Of a stretch of 64,000 nt of DNA, positions 17,790 through 27,047 are shown in pieces. The notes under the pieces were generated by a model. It did no database searches. It saw only the letters and a program-made list of their open reading frames with translations, and was not told the origin of the DNA. The position numbers and the translations under genes are program-made. Every line of letters starts with the position of its first letter. Within the stretch, counting starts at the first letter, position 1. Source of the DNA: Pseudomonadota bacterium (GTDB lineage: Bacteria; Pseudomonadota; Gammaproteobacteria; Burkholderiales; Rhodocyclaceae); contig JAKOTN010000033.1 in NCBI GenBank assembly GCA_029776255.1, positions 62,001-126,000 of the forward strand, in the 5' to 3' direction.

Positions 17790-18581
17790 ATGCCGATTTC
17801 AATCGATGCTTGTGTCGCGCAACATCAGGGCGACAGGAGAGAACAGCAGGATCGCGCCGTGATCCTGCCGCACCCAAAGGGCGGTGGCGTCACACTGGCG
17901 GTCGTCGCGGACGGCATGGGTGGCCACACCGGGGGGGTGATCGCCGCCCAGCAAGTCATCCACACGGCACGCAACAATCTTGAACGCTTTTCGGCACGCA
18001 CCGAGTCGGCCAGGGTATTGCTCGAATCGAGCATCAACGAAGCGCACATGCTGATCAAGGCCTCGCGCTTCATCAACGAAAAAGATCCGCACAGCACGGC
18101 GGTCATGCTGCTGCTACAACCGGGCAAGGCGTGCTGGGCGCACTGTGGCGACAGCCGTTTCTATCACTTTCATGGCGACCGCCTGGTTTTCCGCAGCACC
18201 GATCACTCCTATGTGGAGCAATTGGTGGTGCAGGGAAAAATAACGGCTGAGCAAGCGCTGACCCACCCCAATCGCAACATATTGCTGACCTCTCTCGGCG
18301 GTGTCGAGCCACCCAAAATCGCTTATGGCGAACTCGAGGAACCACAGGCGGGTGATACCTTCGTGCTGTGTTCCGACGGCTTGTGGGCCTATTTCAGCGA
18401 TCAGGAACTGGCGTGGGTAATCAATGGCGCGACGTCGGCGCGGGAAGCCTCGGAATTGCTGGTCGGCCGGGCACGAAGCCTGGCCAATGGCGATGGCGAC
18501 AATCTGTCGTTGACCATCTTGAAGCTGATTGATGTTCCAGCGCAGAAAACCACGCTATTTCCGCCCAAGCCCTCCAAGTAA
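17790..18581 (+). CDS. PP2C-type serine/threonine protein phosphatase
   Basis: The 263-residue cytoplasmic enzyme has the metal-binding motifs of bacterial PP2C (Stp1/PrpC) in order: REQQDRAVI near the start, VADGMGGHTGG (about 39-49), GDSRFYHFHGDRL (about 119-131), LCSDGLW (about 196-202) and GDGDNLSLTI near the end. It removes phosphate from Ser/Thr residues of target proteins. No partner kinase gene is visible in the window; the preceding 106-residue protein is the only linked candidate partner. The last 27 bases overlap the end of rhlE, which is transcribed towards it. Confidence 0.9.
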   Translation: MPISIDACVAQHQGDRREQQDRAVILPHPKGGGVTLAVVADGMGGHTGGVIAAQQVIHTARNNLERFSARTESARVLLESSINEAHMLIKASRFINEKDPHSTAVMLLLQPGKACWAHCGDSRFYHFHGDRLVFRSTDHSYVEQLVVQGKITAEQALTHPNRNILLTSLGGVEPPKIAYGELEEPQAGDTFVLCSDGLWAYFSDQELAWVINGATSAREASELLVGRARSLANGDGDNLSLTILKLIDVPAQKTTLFPPKPSK

Positions 18582-20018
18582 GGCCGCCACCTGGCGACGC
18601 GGCTTGTGCGGGTGCTCGTGACGCGCGGACGTTTTGTCGTCGCCGTCGAGCGCTGCAATGGGTGGCGGTTCGGCGCATTCATAAGGCTTGCTGAAATCGA
18701 AGCCATCTGCGGCAATGTGCGACGCGCGCGCGCGGCCTCCCGACTTGCCGCCGCCAGACTTGTCGCCGCGCCCTGACGAGCGATCATCGTGCGGCGCGGC
18801 CAAGGCAGGCGGCGGCGAAAGCGGTGGCCGCCGCCGATGGCCGTGTTTATCGCCGGGCGGATAGGTGTAGTCGTACTCCGGCTCGTAACCCGGCACCACG
18901 ACTTGCTCGACCTGAATCCGGATCAGTTTTTCGATTTCCGCCAGATACGCCACTTCACTGGCCGACACCAGTGAAATCGCGGTGCCTGGCTTGCCAGCCC
19001 GGCCGGTGCGGCCGATCCGGTGAATGTAATCCTCGGGGGTGCGCGGCAACTCAAAGTTGATTACATGAGGCAACTCGTCGATATCGAGGCCACGCGCGGC
19101 GACATCGGTCGCCACCAGGACCAGCGTTGAGCCGTCCTTGAACGCCTCCAGGGCTTTCAGACGGTCCTGCTGGGTTTTGTCGCCATGGATCGAATCGGCC
19201 GCGATGCCGGCCCGCTGCAACTCGCGCGCCAGCTTGTTGGTTTCGAGCTTGGTACGGGTAAACACCAGCACCTGATTGAATTCGGCCGATTTCAACAACT
19301 TCACCAGCAGCGCGCGCTTGGCGTCGGCGGCCACCGGGTGCACACGATGGGTAATGGTCTCGGACACCGTGTTGCGCCTGGCGACTTCGATCAGCACCGG
19401 GTGCCGGAGCATGGTGTCGGCAAGTTTTTTGATCTCTTCCGAGAAGGTGGCCGAAAACAGCAAGCTCTGCCGTTGCTTGGGTAGCATGTTGATGATCCGC
19501 GTCACGTCCGGAACGAAACCCATGTCCAGCATGCGATCGGCTTCGTCAAGGACCAGCGCCTGCACGCTACCGAAGTTGAGGCACTTCTGCTCGACAAGGT
19601 CGAGCAGGCGACCGGGCGTCGCCACCAGCACTTCGACACCGCAGCGGATTTCGGCGATCTGCGGCTTGATGTCCACGCCGCCGAATGCGCAACAACTTCT
19701 GAGCGGCACATATTTGCTATAGGTTTTCACCGACTCATGCACCTGGATCGCCAGTTCGCGGGTCGGCGCCAGCATCAGCACGCGCACCGGGTGGCGGGCG
19801 GGCGACGGGCTGGGGCTGGCAAAGGGAAGAATGCGCTGTAGCAATGGCAAGGTGAATGCGGCGGTCTTGCCGGTGCCGGTTTGCGCGCCGCCCATTAGGT
19901 CTTGCCCGGCAAGCACCAGGGGAATCGCCCGTGCCTGAATCGGCGTCGGTTCGAGATAGCCTTTTTCGGCGAGGGCTTTGAGTAATTCGGGCGCGAGGCC
20001 GAGTTGGTCGAAACGCAT
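18555..20018 (-). CDS. rhlE: DEAD-box ATP-dependent RNA helicase
   Basis: The 487-residue RhlE-type helicase unwinds structured RNA in ribosome assembly and mRNA turnover. The Q motif is at about 22-29 (LEPTPIQA), motif I is AQTGTGKT (45-52), then PTREL, TPGRL, DEAD (about 158), SAT, and ARGLDI and HRIGRTGR of the second RecA domain. After about 385 the protein becomes a low-complexity tail rich in Gly, Ser, Pro, Arg and Lys, as usual for RhlE. An AAAGG site lies just before the ATG. A hairpin with a T-run in the leader may control it or end the upstream transcript. Confidence 0.95.
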   Translation of the reverse strand: MRFDQLGLAPELLKALAEKGYLEPTPIQARAIPLVLAGQDLMGGAQTGTGKTAAFTLPLLQRILPFASPSPSPARHPVRVLMLAPTRELAIQVHESVKTYSKYVPLRSCCAFGGVDIKPQIAEIRCGVEVLVATPGRLLDLVEQKCLNFGSVQALVLDEADRMLDMGFVPDVTRIINMLPKQRQSLLFSATFSEEIKKLADTMLRHPVLIEVARRNTVSETITHRVHPVAADAKRALLVKLLKSAEFNQVLVFTRTKLETNKLARELQRAGIAADSIHGDKTQQDRLKALEAFKDGSTLVLVATDVAARGLDIDELPHVINFELPRTPEDYIHRIGRTGRAGKPGTAISLVSASEVAYLAEIEKLIRIQVEQVVVPGYEPEYDYTYPPGDKHGHRRRPPLSPPPALAAPHDDRSSGRGDKSGGGKSGGRARASHIAADGFDFSKPYECAEPPPIAALDGDDKTSARHEHPHKPRRQVAALLGGLGRK

Positions 20019-20036
20019 AAAAAACCTTTAAATCGT

Positions 20037-20063
20037 TAAAAAATCAATCGCATATCGATTGAT
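20037..20063 (-). terminator. Intrinsic-terminator-like hairpin before rhlE
   Basis: On the minus strand ATCAATCG, a five-base loop and CGATTGAT form a perfect 8-bp stem (20043-20063), followed by five T. It lies downstream of the DUF1631 gene and 25 bases before the rhlE start codon, with both genes on this strand. It could terminate the DUF1631 transcript or act as an attenuator in the rhlE leader. The stem is AT-rich, hence probably weak. Confidence 0.5.
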
Positions 20064-20125
20064 ATCATACACGGAACCGCCTCTTTCGGTCGCCCGGCTT
20101 CGCGGCGGGCGATTCGGCGACGGAA

Positions 20126-22276
20126 TCAACGTCGGGAATGAGTGTCTAGCGCGCGCTCGGCGGCGGCGTCGAAAATTGAAACGCGGGACAACACCTGCGC
20201 ACGACCGCTGCGTAGCTGATGATCGATCAGCGCGTGCGGCCGCGCCACCCCGTAGCGCCAATCCCGGTTGTAAAACAGGACCACGCCGGATAACGGACTT
20301 TGCCAGCAACAAAGTCCGGTCAGGACCTGCTTGTCCGAGACGGCGAAGCGCAGCCAGTCGCCGACCTGCCAATCGCTGTTGTTCGGGGAATGCGGTAGCT
20401 TGACGGTGGACGGAAGACCCAGGTAATGCACGCGTCGCCCCTCGCTCTCCAGCAGTTCGGCGGCGTTGCCCCGGGCAGCGACCTCGCTCGCCGCCGGGCG
20501 CCGAACAGCGGCCGGTTTGACGGGAAGCTCGTCATCGGTGGCCTGTGTGCGCAAGGCGGTGGTTTGCAAATCGAACAGGATATTGAGAAAGGGACGCCTT
20601 TCGACAGCCGAAACGCCGATGGAATCGAGTCCGGCGTTGATGCGTTTTAGCAGCGACGACGCCACGCCGGCTAGACGTTTACGGTCATCGGGCGTCTGCT
20701 TCGGCGCCACGCTCCAGATCAGTTGCTCGGCGGTTTCACGGTCTTGTTGCCAGCGCGGACCGTTGACGCCAGCGGACTCGGCGGCGGCGCGCATCACGCG
20801 CTGCCAGTAGTTTTCCAGAAAGGCGGCAATGTCGGGCGACGGCGTTCGCGCCAGCAGGCTTTCCAGCCATTCATTCACCAGCGGCGCGGCGTACCGGCTG
20901 TTTTCGTGGGACTCGATCAGGCGCACCAAAGGCTCGGCGGCGGTTCGTATCGCCTGATCCCGCTGAACGGAAAGCGTTTCGAGATCCGTCAAATAGGAAT
21001 CGAGCGCGGCGCCCTTCTTCTCCAGCAGCGGCGCAACGGCGGCGGTCACCGCACCGATCCGCCTGCACACCGGGTGCTCCCAACCGGCCTGGGCAGGCAG
21101 GCCGACGGCGGCCCTTGCCATGCGGTCGATGAGCAACCGCACCGGATGCGCATGATCGGCAAACAGGGAAGGATCGATGATCGCCCGCTTGAGCATGGGA
21201 ATCTGTAATCGCCCGATGGCTGACTTGATAATGTCGGTGAGATCGTCGGAATCAAAAATTCCCTGGAATATCATCGCCATGGTATCGATGGCAATGGCTT
21301 CCGGCTTGCCGGGCGCCAGATCGAGATCCACCGATTTCACGGCGGCCCGCGGCCCCGACGGTGGGGAGGGTTCGATCGTCGGCGCCTCGACGGCCAAGGC
21401 GGTGGGCGGCTTGCTCTCCAACGCGGTCAGGCGGTCGAACAAGTGATTGAGCATGACCATGGCAACGGTGTCGAGCGCCGCGTTGCCGGTTTTCGAAACG
21501 CCGTCACCAGTGGGCGGCGGCGCACCGAAACGTTCCGGCTCCGTGGCGGCTGCCGCGCCGACGCGCTGGGAAAGCAGGTGCTGCAAGGCGGACAGCACAT
21601 TGCCCGACGGCAGGTTCGTGCCGTTGCCTTGCGCCGAGGTCTGACCAAGATCCGCGGCAGCGCCATCGACTCCTTGCGTCCCCCGCGCACGACGCATGCC
21701 TTGTGAGGCCATGCCGACATCCCGACTGTCGAGAAAAGCCTCTATTTCTCGATAAAGCGCTGGAAGCCGCGGAGAAAAATCCTGCTCAAGGCGCTCCAGC
21801 GCAGCCACGATCCGTTCGGTTCCGCCCTCCAGGCGTCCGGCGATCGCCGACAGCCCGGCGCAAATGGTTTCGGAACCCAGTGGATTGGCCGCCTCCGGCA
21901 TCCGCGGCTGCTGCAGCAAAGTCATGTAACGCAGCCGGCAACGCCCAAAAGCGGTACCGCTCGCTTCACGCAAGCGCCTGCCGATATCGGTGATGCGGAT
22001 GTCGATTTCGAGATCGTCATCCGCCATCAAGGTCATTTTCGACGCCGTGAGCGCCAGCGACCGACCGATTTCACTGTCCTCGTCCCCGGAAAGCAACTTG
22101 TCATGCGCGTCACCGATTGCCCGAGTGAAGGCGTCGATCAAGGTTGACGGCCCGATGTCCGCCGATCGGAGCACCTCGGCCAACCCGCGCTGGAAAAGTT
22201 CGCGACTCGCGAGCAAAATGTCGGGCGCGTCTTCCCTGTGAGGGGTGGGCGGTTGCAAGGGGTAGTAGTCGGGCAT
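20126..22276 (-). CDS. DUF1631 family protein
   Basis: The 716-residue protein matches the DUF1631 family of beta- and gammaproteobacteria, large cytoplasmic proteins of unknown function. The N-terminal part (about 1-185) is helical. A low-complexity linker follows (about 185-320, rich in Ala, Pro, Gly and Ser). The C-terminal half is helical again and ends in a beta-rich module (about 605-700) with the stretch LRFAVSDKQVLTGLCCWQSP. No membrane helix or catalytic motif is visible. It is divergent from tas and upstream of rhlE. I cannot give a function. Confidence 0.75.
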   Translation of the reverse strand: MPDYYPLQPPTPHREDAPDILLASRELFQRGLAEVLRSADIGPSTLIDAFTRAIGDAHDKLLSGDEDSEIGRSLALTASKMTLMADDDLEIDIRITDIGRRLREASGTAFGRCRLRYMTLLQQPRMPEAANPLGSETICAGLSAIAGRLEGGTERIVAALERLEQDFSPRLPALYREIEAFLDSRDVGMASQGMRRARGTQGVDGAAADLGQTSAQGNGTNLPSGNVLSALQHLLSQRVGAAAATEPERFGAPPPTGDGVSKTGNAALDTVAMVMLNHLFDRLTALESKPPTALAVEAPTIEPSPPSGPRAAVKSVDLDLAPGKPEAIAIDTMAMIFQGIFDSDDLTDIIKSAIGRLQIPMLKRAIIDPSLFADHAHPVRLLIDRMARAAVGLPAQAGWEHPVCRRIGAVTAAVAPLLEKKGAALDSYLTDLETLSVQRDQAIRTAAEPLVRLIESHENSRYAAPLVNEWLESLLARTPSPDIAAFLENYWQRVMRAAAESAGVNGPRWQQDRETAEQLIWSVAPKQTPDDRKRLAGVASSLLKRINAGLDSIGVSAVERRPFLNILFDLQTTALRTQATDDELPVKPAAVRRPAASEVAARGNAAELLESEGRRVHYLGLPSTVKLPHSPNNSDWQVGDWLRFAVSDKQVLTGLCCWQSPLSGVVLFYNRDWRYGVARPHALIDHQLRSGRAQVLSRVSIFDAAAERALDTHSRR

Positions 22277-22439
22277 CGTGTCAGGCCAAGCGGGAAAATG
22301 GTTCCCGACGGTTGAAAGAATCGCGTCGGGCGCTCAGTCGGCGAAATTCCAGCGTGCGAACAGCTGCCGGCAGTATAAACGAGGGCGTTGGGAGTTTGTC
22401 GGCCTTGAGTCGCCATCGCGCCGGCCTTTTGGAGAAATC

Positions 22440-23477
22440 ATGGAAAGAAAGCGGCTTGGCGACAGCGCCTTGCAGGTATCGGCGATATGCCTCGGCACAA
22501 TGACTTTCGGACAACAGAACAGTGAAGCCGAAGGACATGCCCAACTGGATCGCGCCGTCGCCAACGGCGTCAACTTCATCGATACCGCCGAAATGTACCC
22601 CGTACCGCCACGCGCCGAGACTTGCGGCGAAACGGAACGCATCGTCGGCACCTGGCTACGCGGGCAAGCACGGGACAACGTTGTTCTGGCAACCAAGGCC
22701 GCGGGGCCGTCACGCGGTCTGCACTGGATACGCGAAGGAAAGCTCGGCTACGATCTTGCCAGCCTGCGCGCCGCCGTCGAGGGTTCCCTCAAGCGCTTGC
22801 AAACCGACTATATCGACCTCTATCAATTGCACTGGCCGGCGCGCAACCAGCCAATGTTCGGTCAATGGCAATTCGATCCCGCGCAGGAACATCCGGCGAC
22901 GCCGATCCTCGAAACGCTGGCCGCCTTGGCGACGCTCGTTCGCGAGGGAAAAATCCGTTATTTCGGTCTGTCGAACGAACATCCGTGGGGCGTCATGGAA
23001 TTTCTTCGCCTGGCCCGCGAACACGATCTGCCACGACCGGTATCGCTGCAAAACGCTTATAGCTTGATCAACCGCAATTTCGAGACCGGGCTCGCGGAAG
23101 TCTGCCATCGTGAACACATCGGCCTGCTCCCTTACTCGCCGCTGGCGTTCGGGCTGCTCTCGGGCAAATACCTCGCCAACCCGAACGCGACTGGCCGCAT
23201 CACCGAATTCCCGGGTTTTGGACAACGCTACGGCAAGACCAACGTCGAACCGGCGGTCGCCGCCTATGCCGAACTGGCACGTTGCAATGACATGACGCCC
23301 AGCCAGATGGCGCTGGCTTTCGTCTATTCACGCTGGTTTACAGCCAGCACGATCATCGGCGCCACCACTTTGGCGCAGCTTGACGAAAATCTCGGCGCCT
23401 GGACGCGGCGGCTACCGGAAACAGTGCTGGCGGAGATCGATAAAATCCATCTGCGTTACACCAACCCGGCACCCTGA
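22440..23477 (+). CDS. tas: NADP(H)-dependent aldo/keto reductase
   Basis: The 345-residue protein is close in wording to E. coli Tas along its whole length (LGTMTFGQQNSEAE, AEMYPVPPR, SLKRLQTDYIDLYQLHWP, ALAFVYSRWFTAS). The aldo-keto reductase tetrad is complete: Asp 48, Tyr 53, Lys 86 and His 131. It reduces aldehydes or ketones with NADPH in a TIM barrel; the physiological substrate is not known. The ATG at 22440 has GGAG at the right distance. The open frame further upstream (to 22278) lacks a start signal and has no similarity to the family. Confidence 0.92.
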   Translation: MERKRLGDSALQVSAICLGTMTFGQQNSEAEGHAQLDRAVANGVNFIDTAEMYPVPPRAETCGETERIVGTWLRGQARDNVVLATKAAGPSRGLHWIREGKLGYDLASLRAAVEGSLKRLQTDYIDLYQLHWPARNQPMFGQWQFDPAQEHPATPILETLAALATLVREGKIRYFGLSNEHPWGVMEFLRLAREHDLPRPVSLQNAYSLINRNFETGLAEVCHREHIGLLPYSPLAFGLLSGKYLANPNATGRITEFPGFGQRYGKTNVEPAVAAYAELARCNDMTPSQMALAFVYSRWFTASTIIGATTLAQLDENLGAWTRRLPETVLAEIDKIHLRYTNPAP

Positions 23478-23541
23478 GCCGACTCCGGGTTCACCGGCAC
23501 CATCATTGGCGAGAAAAGTCGTCAAGCGCGCGGAAAGCGAC

Positions 23542-24042
23542 TCAGTGTTTGTCCGCCGCCTTGCCTGCGCCATTTTTTCCGCTTTTATCCTCGGTGTCCT
23601 TGGCGCTCTTTTCTTCCACGCCTTTTCCGTCAACGGTCTTTCCTTCGGCGCCCTTGCCTTCGAGTGGTTTCTCGCCACCGTTTTCGGAACCCGCGGCCGG
23701 ATCGGCTTTCTTTTTCTTGGTGCCGGGCGGTTGCGGTGGCGGCAGTTGCGGTGCGACGGTCTCCAGCTTGTTCTCGCGCATATAGACATCCATATCGCGC
23801 CAGCCTTCGTAAATCGCGGCCTTGGGTAACCAGGAATAGATCGAGTAGCAATCCTCGATCGCCCGCCCCGACTGCCGGCATGCGCCGCCAACGGCCTTGC
23901 CTTCGCCCTCCAGGCGTGCCGCTTTGGCCGCCGGCGCTTCGATCCCCAATTTCTGCTGAATGGCGTCGCAAGCGCTCAAACCGAACACCAGCGCGCCTGC
24001 ACTCAGGATGACGCGAAGCTCATTACGCCGCGCATTGAACAC
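23542..24042 (-). CDS. Predicted lipoprotein with Lys/Gly/Glu-rich tail
   Basis: The 166-residue product begins with a lipoprotein signal: a basic start, a hydrophobic stretch VILSAGALVFG and the lipobox LSAC (Cys about 25). A compact region (about 26-95) contains two cysteines in VGGACRQSG and IEDCYSIYSW, a pattern seen in small envelope proteins. From about 100 the sequence turns into a low-complexity tail of Lys, Gly, Glu and Asp that should be disordered. The start is a GTG at 24042 with AGGGG upstream. It is divergent from a diguanylate cyclase gene. Function unknown. Confidence 0.7.
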   Translation of the reverse strand: MFNARRNELRVILSAGALVFGLSACDAIQQKLGIEAPAAKAARLEGEGKAVGGACRQSGRAIEDCYSIYSWLPKAAIYEGWRDMDVYMRENKLETVAPQLPPPQPPGTKKKKADPAAGSENGGEKPLEGKGAEGKTVDGKGVEEKSAKDTEDKSGKNGAGKAADKH

Positions 24043-24297
24043 GAAAACCCCTGGTTTGTGGTTGGGAGATGCCGCATTCTAACCAGTTCGCCGTCGGTCG
24101 TGCACGCGGCGGCGGGCCGGCCGCTGGAACGATGCCGCGCCTTGTGTCGATGCGGAGACATGCCGTCATGATCATCCTCCTTGCCCGCCGTCAAAATTCA
24201 TCTGGCGTGAAGGAGTATGCTTAACGATAACGAATCGCGCCAAACGAGAATCGAGACCGGCATGGGCGAGCCCGATCGTTTCGATCCGGAGACGAGC

Positions 24298-26919
24298 ATG
24301 ACTACTTTTTTTTCGACGCTTCCGTTGCGCAACAAGCTTCTCTTTGGTTACTTGCTGACCTTTCTGGTGTCGGTCGTGCTCGGCAACCTGATCATCTTGC
24401 TGGTCGTGCACAACACCATCGAAACAAATACCGAAAAGGAACTAATCAACACCAACAACATCATCATGAACATGGTCAAGAGCGCGTCTGACGCGTCGAT
24501 CAAGAATCACTTACGTGCCGTCGCCGAGAAAAATCTTGAAATCGTTCGGCATTATCATGAGGAGTTTCGGCAAGGCCGGATCAGCGAGCAGGAGGCAAAG
24601 AATAACGCCAGTGAAGTCCTGCTGTCGCAGACCATCGGCAAAACCGGTTACATCTATGGCGTGGATAGCAAGGGGATTCTTCGCGTACACCCGAAAATCA
24701 ACGGTTCCGATCTTTCGAAATACGACTTCATTCGCCAGCAAATCCAGCTCCGGGAGGGGTATCTCGAGTACGAGTGGGCGAATCCAGGCGAAATGACGCG
24801 GCGCAAAAAAGCGCTTTATATGTCTTACTTCGGTCCATGGGACTGGATCATTTCCGTTTCGTCCTACCGCGACGAGTTCAAGGATTTGTTCAAGGTCAGC
24901 GATTTCCGTGACGACATCCTGTCGATTTCCTTCGGAAAAACAGGTTATCCCTATGTGATGGACGGCAACGGCACCCTGATCATTCATCCGAAACGCCAGG
25001 GCCAGACCATCCTCGATGCGAAGGACTCCAATAACCGGGAGTTCATCAAGGAAATCGTCGCCAAGAAAACCGGCAAGATCGTTTACCCATGGCAAAACCC
25101 TGGTGAACTCGAACCCCGGGACAAGCTGGTCATTTTCAACTACATCCCCGAGTTCGACTGGATCGTCGCCTCGTCAAGTTACCTTGAGGAATTCAACGAT
25201 CCCTTGATGACCATCGGCTACGTGACGCTTTTTACACTGGGGGTGGTCACCCTTCTGGTCATACCGATCACTTGGCATCTCAGTTCCTCGATCAACAAAC
25301 CCATCCAGGACATCATGCGCGGCTTCTCCCTGGGTGCGAAAGGCGACTACTCAAGCCGGATAGACGCCACGGGCGCCGATGAACTCGGTCAGCTTGCCGC
25401 CTATTTCAACAACTTCATGGAGAAGATTTCGGAATCGAATCGCAACCTCCATGCCTCCGAAGAAGAATACCGTCTGCTTTTCGAGAACGCGGTCGAGGGC
25501 GTGTTCACCATGACCCCGCACGGCAAATTTCTCAACGTCAACCCCTCGATGACCCGCATGCTGGGCTACGAAAGCCCCGACAGCCTGCTGCGCGAAATCG
25601 CCGAGCAAGGACCGGGGAGATATATCGACACCACGGAGAACGAGCGCTTCTTGTCGGCATTGTTCCGTAGCGGCACGGTAACCGGTTTTGAAACCGCGTA
25701 TGTCCGGCGTGACCGCAGCACCTTGTGGGTATCGGTCAACGCCCGTGCCAACACCAACGCCGGAGGCGCCATCGCGACAATCACCGGTTTCTGCAGCGAC
25801 GTAACCGCCAAAAAAACGGCCGATGAGGCGCAGAAGAAGATCAAGGAGGAACTTGAACAGCGCGTCGAGGAACGCACCGCCGAACTTTCGAGCTATATCG
25901 ACAAACTGGAACAACGCAATGTGCGGGAATCGCTTTTCCTGGAAATGGGCGAGTTGCTACAGATGTGCCGCAACACCACGGAATCGTTCGCCGTGGTCGA
26001 CAAATTCGTGGGTCGATTCTTTGCCGGCCACGCCGGCGCCTTGTTTCTTTTCGACAAAACCCGGAGCCGTCTGGAGGAAATCGTTTCGTGGGGCGCCGCT
26101 GGAGGAAGCGAAACGGTGTTTGACCGCAACGACTGTTGGGCCTTGCGACAAGGCAAACTCTATGCTGTCGGCGAAGACAATCGACGGCTGCCCTGCAACC
26201 ACGTTCATCCGCGCGAGCACCTGACTTATCTGTGCGTTCCGCTCATCGCCCTGGGAGAGGTTCTCGGCCTGTTGCACATCCGCCCATCGCGGAACGGAAA
26301 GGATGGAAACCTCATCGACGAGGAAGCGCTGCAGGGACTAGCCACCACGTTCACCAACCACCTCGGTTTGTCGCTCGCCAATCTGAATCTCCAGGACAAG
26401 CTGCGCGATCAATCGATCAAGGATCCCTTGACGGGTCTCTACAACCGGCGATTCATGGCGGAGTTCGCTGAACAGGAAATCCGCAAGATCAAACGTCACA
26501 ATGGCCCGCTTTCACTGTTTCTGATCGATGTCGACAACTTCAAGAAATTCAACGACACACACGGACACGACGCTGGCGACAGAGTGCTGAAGGAACTCGC
26601 GATCCATTTCGGAAGCTATTGTCGGGAAAGCGATATCGCGTGCCGCTACGGCGGCGAGGAGTTCGTCATCGTGCTGCCGGTCTGTCAGCAGGACGACGGT
26701 GTCGCCATTGCCCGGCGGCTCTGCGAAGGCGTGCGCGAACAATTGCACGTCGCCTACGGCAACCAAATTCTGGCGGTAACCATTTCAATAGGCGTCGCCT
26801 CGTCGCCGTCGCATGGACAGACCGTTGAAGACGTGATCAAGGCGGCGGACACCGCGCTGTACGAAGCGAAGCGGGCGGGGCGCAATCGCGTCGCGGTGGC
26901 CGCCAGCCCGATCCTATAG
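24298..26919 (+). CDS. Membrane diguanylate cyclase with tandem Cache, HAMP, PAS and GAF domains
   Basis: The 873-residue protein makes cyclic di-GMP. An N-terminal membrane helix (about 15-38) precedes a periplasmic sensor with two related Cache units, recognisable by the paired motifs IGKTGYIYGVD and FGKTGYPYVMD. A second membrane helix (about 310-335) leads into HAMP, then PAS (about 390-510), a coiled coil, GAF (about 560-700) and the GGDEF domain. The active site reads GGEEF (785-789), and RESD five residues earlier is a product-inhibition site. The ATG at 24298 has GGAG six bases upstream; an earlier ATG at 24217 has a ribosome site only one base away. Small organic acids are typical Cache ligands, but the ligand here is unknown. 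Confidence 0.92.
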   Translation: MTTFFSTLPLRNKLLFGYLLTFLVSVVLGNLIILLVVHNTIETNTEKELINTNNIIMNMVKSASDASIKNHLRAVAEKNLEIVRHYHEEFRQGRISEQEAKNNASEVLLSQTIGKTGYIYGVDSKGILRVHPKINGSDLSKYDFIRQQIQLREGYLEYEWANPGEMTRRKKALYMSYFGPWDWIISVSSYRDEFKDLFKVSDFRDDILSISFGKTGYPYVMDGNGTLIIHPKRQGQTILDAKDSNNREFIKEIVAKKTGKIVYPWQNPGELEPRDKLVIFNYIPEFDWIVASSSYLEEFNDPLMTIGYVTLFTLGVVTLLVIPITWHLSSSINKPIQDIMRGFSLGAKGDYSSRIDATGADELGQLAAYFNNFMEKISESNRNLHASEEEYRLLFENAVEGVFTMTPHGKFLNVNPSMTRMLGYESPDSLLREIAEQGPGRYIDTTENERFLSALFRSGTVTGFETAYVRRDRSTLWVSVNARANTNAGGAIATITGFCSDVTAKKTADEAQKKIKEELEQRVEERTAELSSYIDKLEQRNVRESLFLEMGELLQMCRNTTESFAVVDKFVGRFFAGHAGALFLFDKTRSRLEEIVSWGAAGGSETVFDRNDCWALRQGKLYAVGEDNRRLPCNHVHPREHLTYLCVPLIALGEVLGLLHIRPSRNGKDGNLIDEEALQGLATTFTNHLGLSLANLNLQDKLRDQSIKDPLTGLYNRRFMAEFAEQEIRKIKRHNGPLSLFLIDVDNFKKFNDTHGHDAGDRVLKELAIHFGSYCRESDIACRYGGEEFVIVLPVCQQDDGVAIARRLCEGVREQLHVAYGNQILAVTISIGVASSPSHGQTVEDVIKAADTALYEAKRAGRNRVAVAASPIL

Positions 26920-27047
26920 CGCCACCTGCTTAATCAAGTACAAAAAAATTCAGGTTTGATCGCGACATTCCGGCCGGCGCCGCCGCGGCTCACCGACAAC
27001 GCCAACGTCGGGAGCAACCGGTGCCCGCGAGCGCGCCTTGCACGGGA

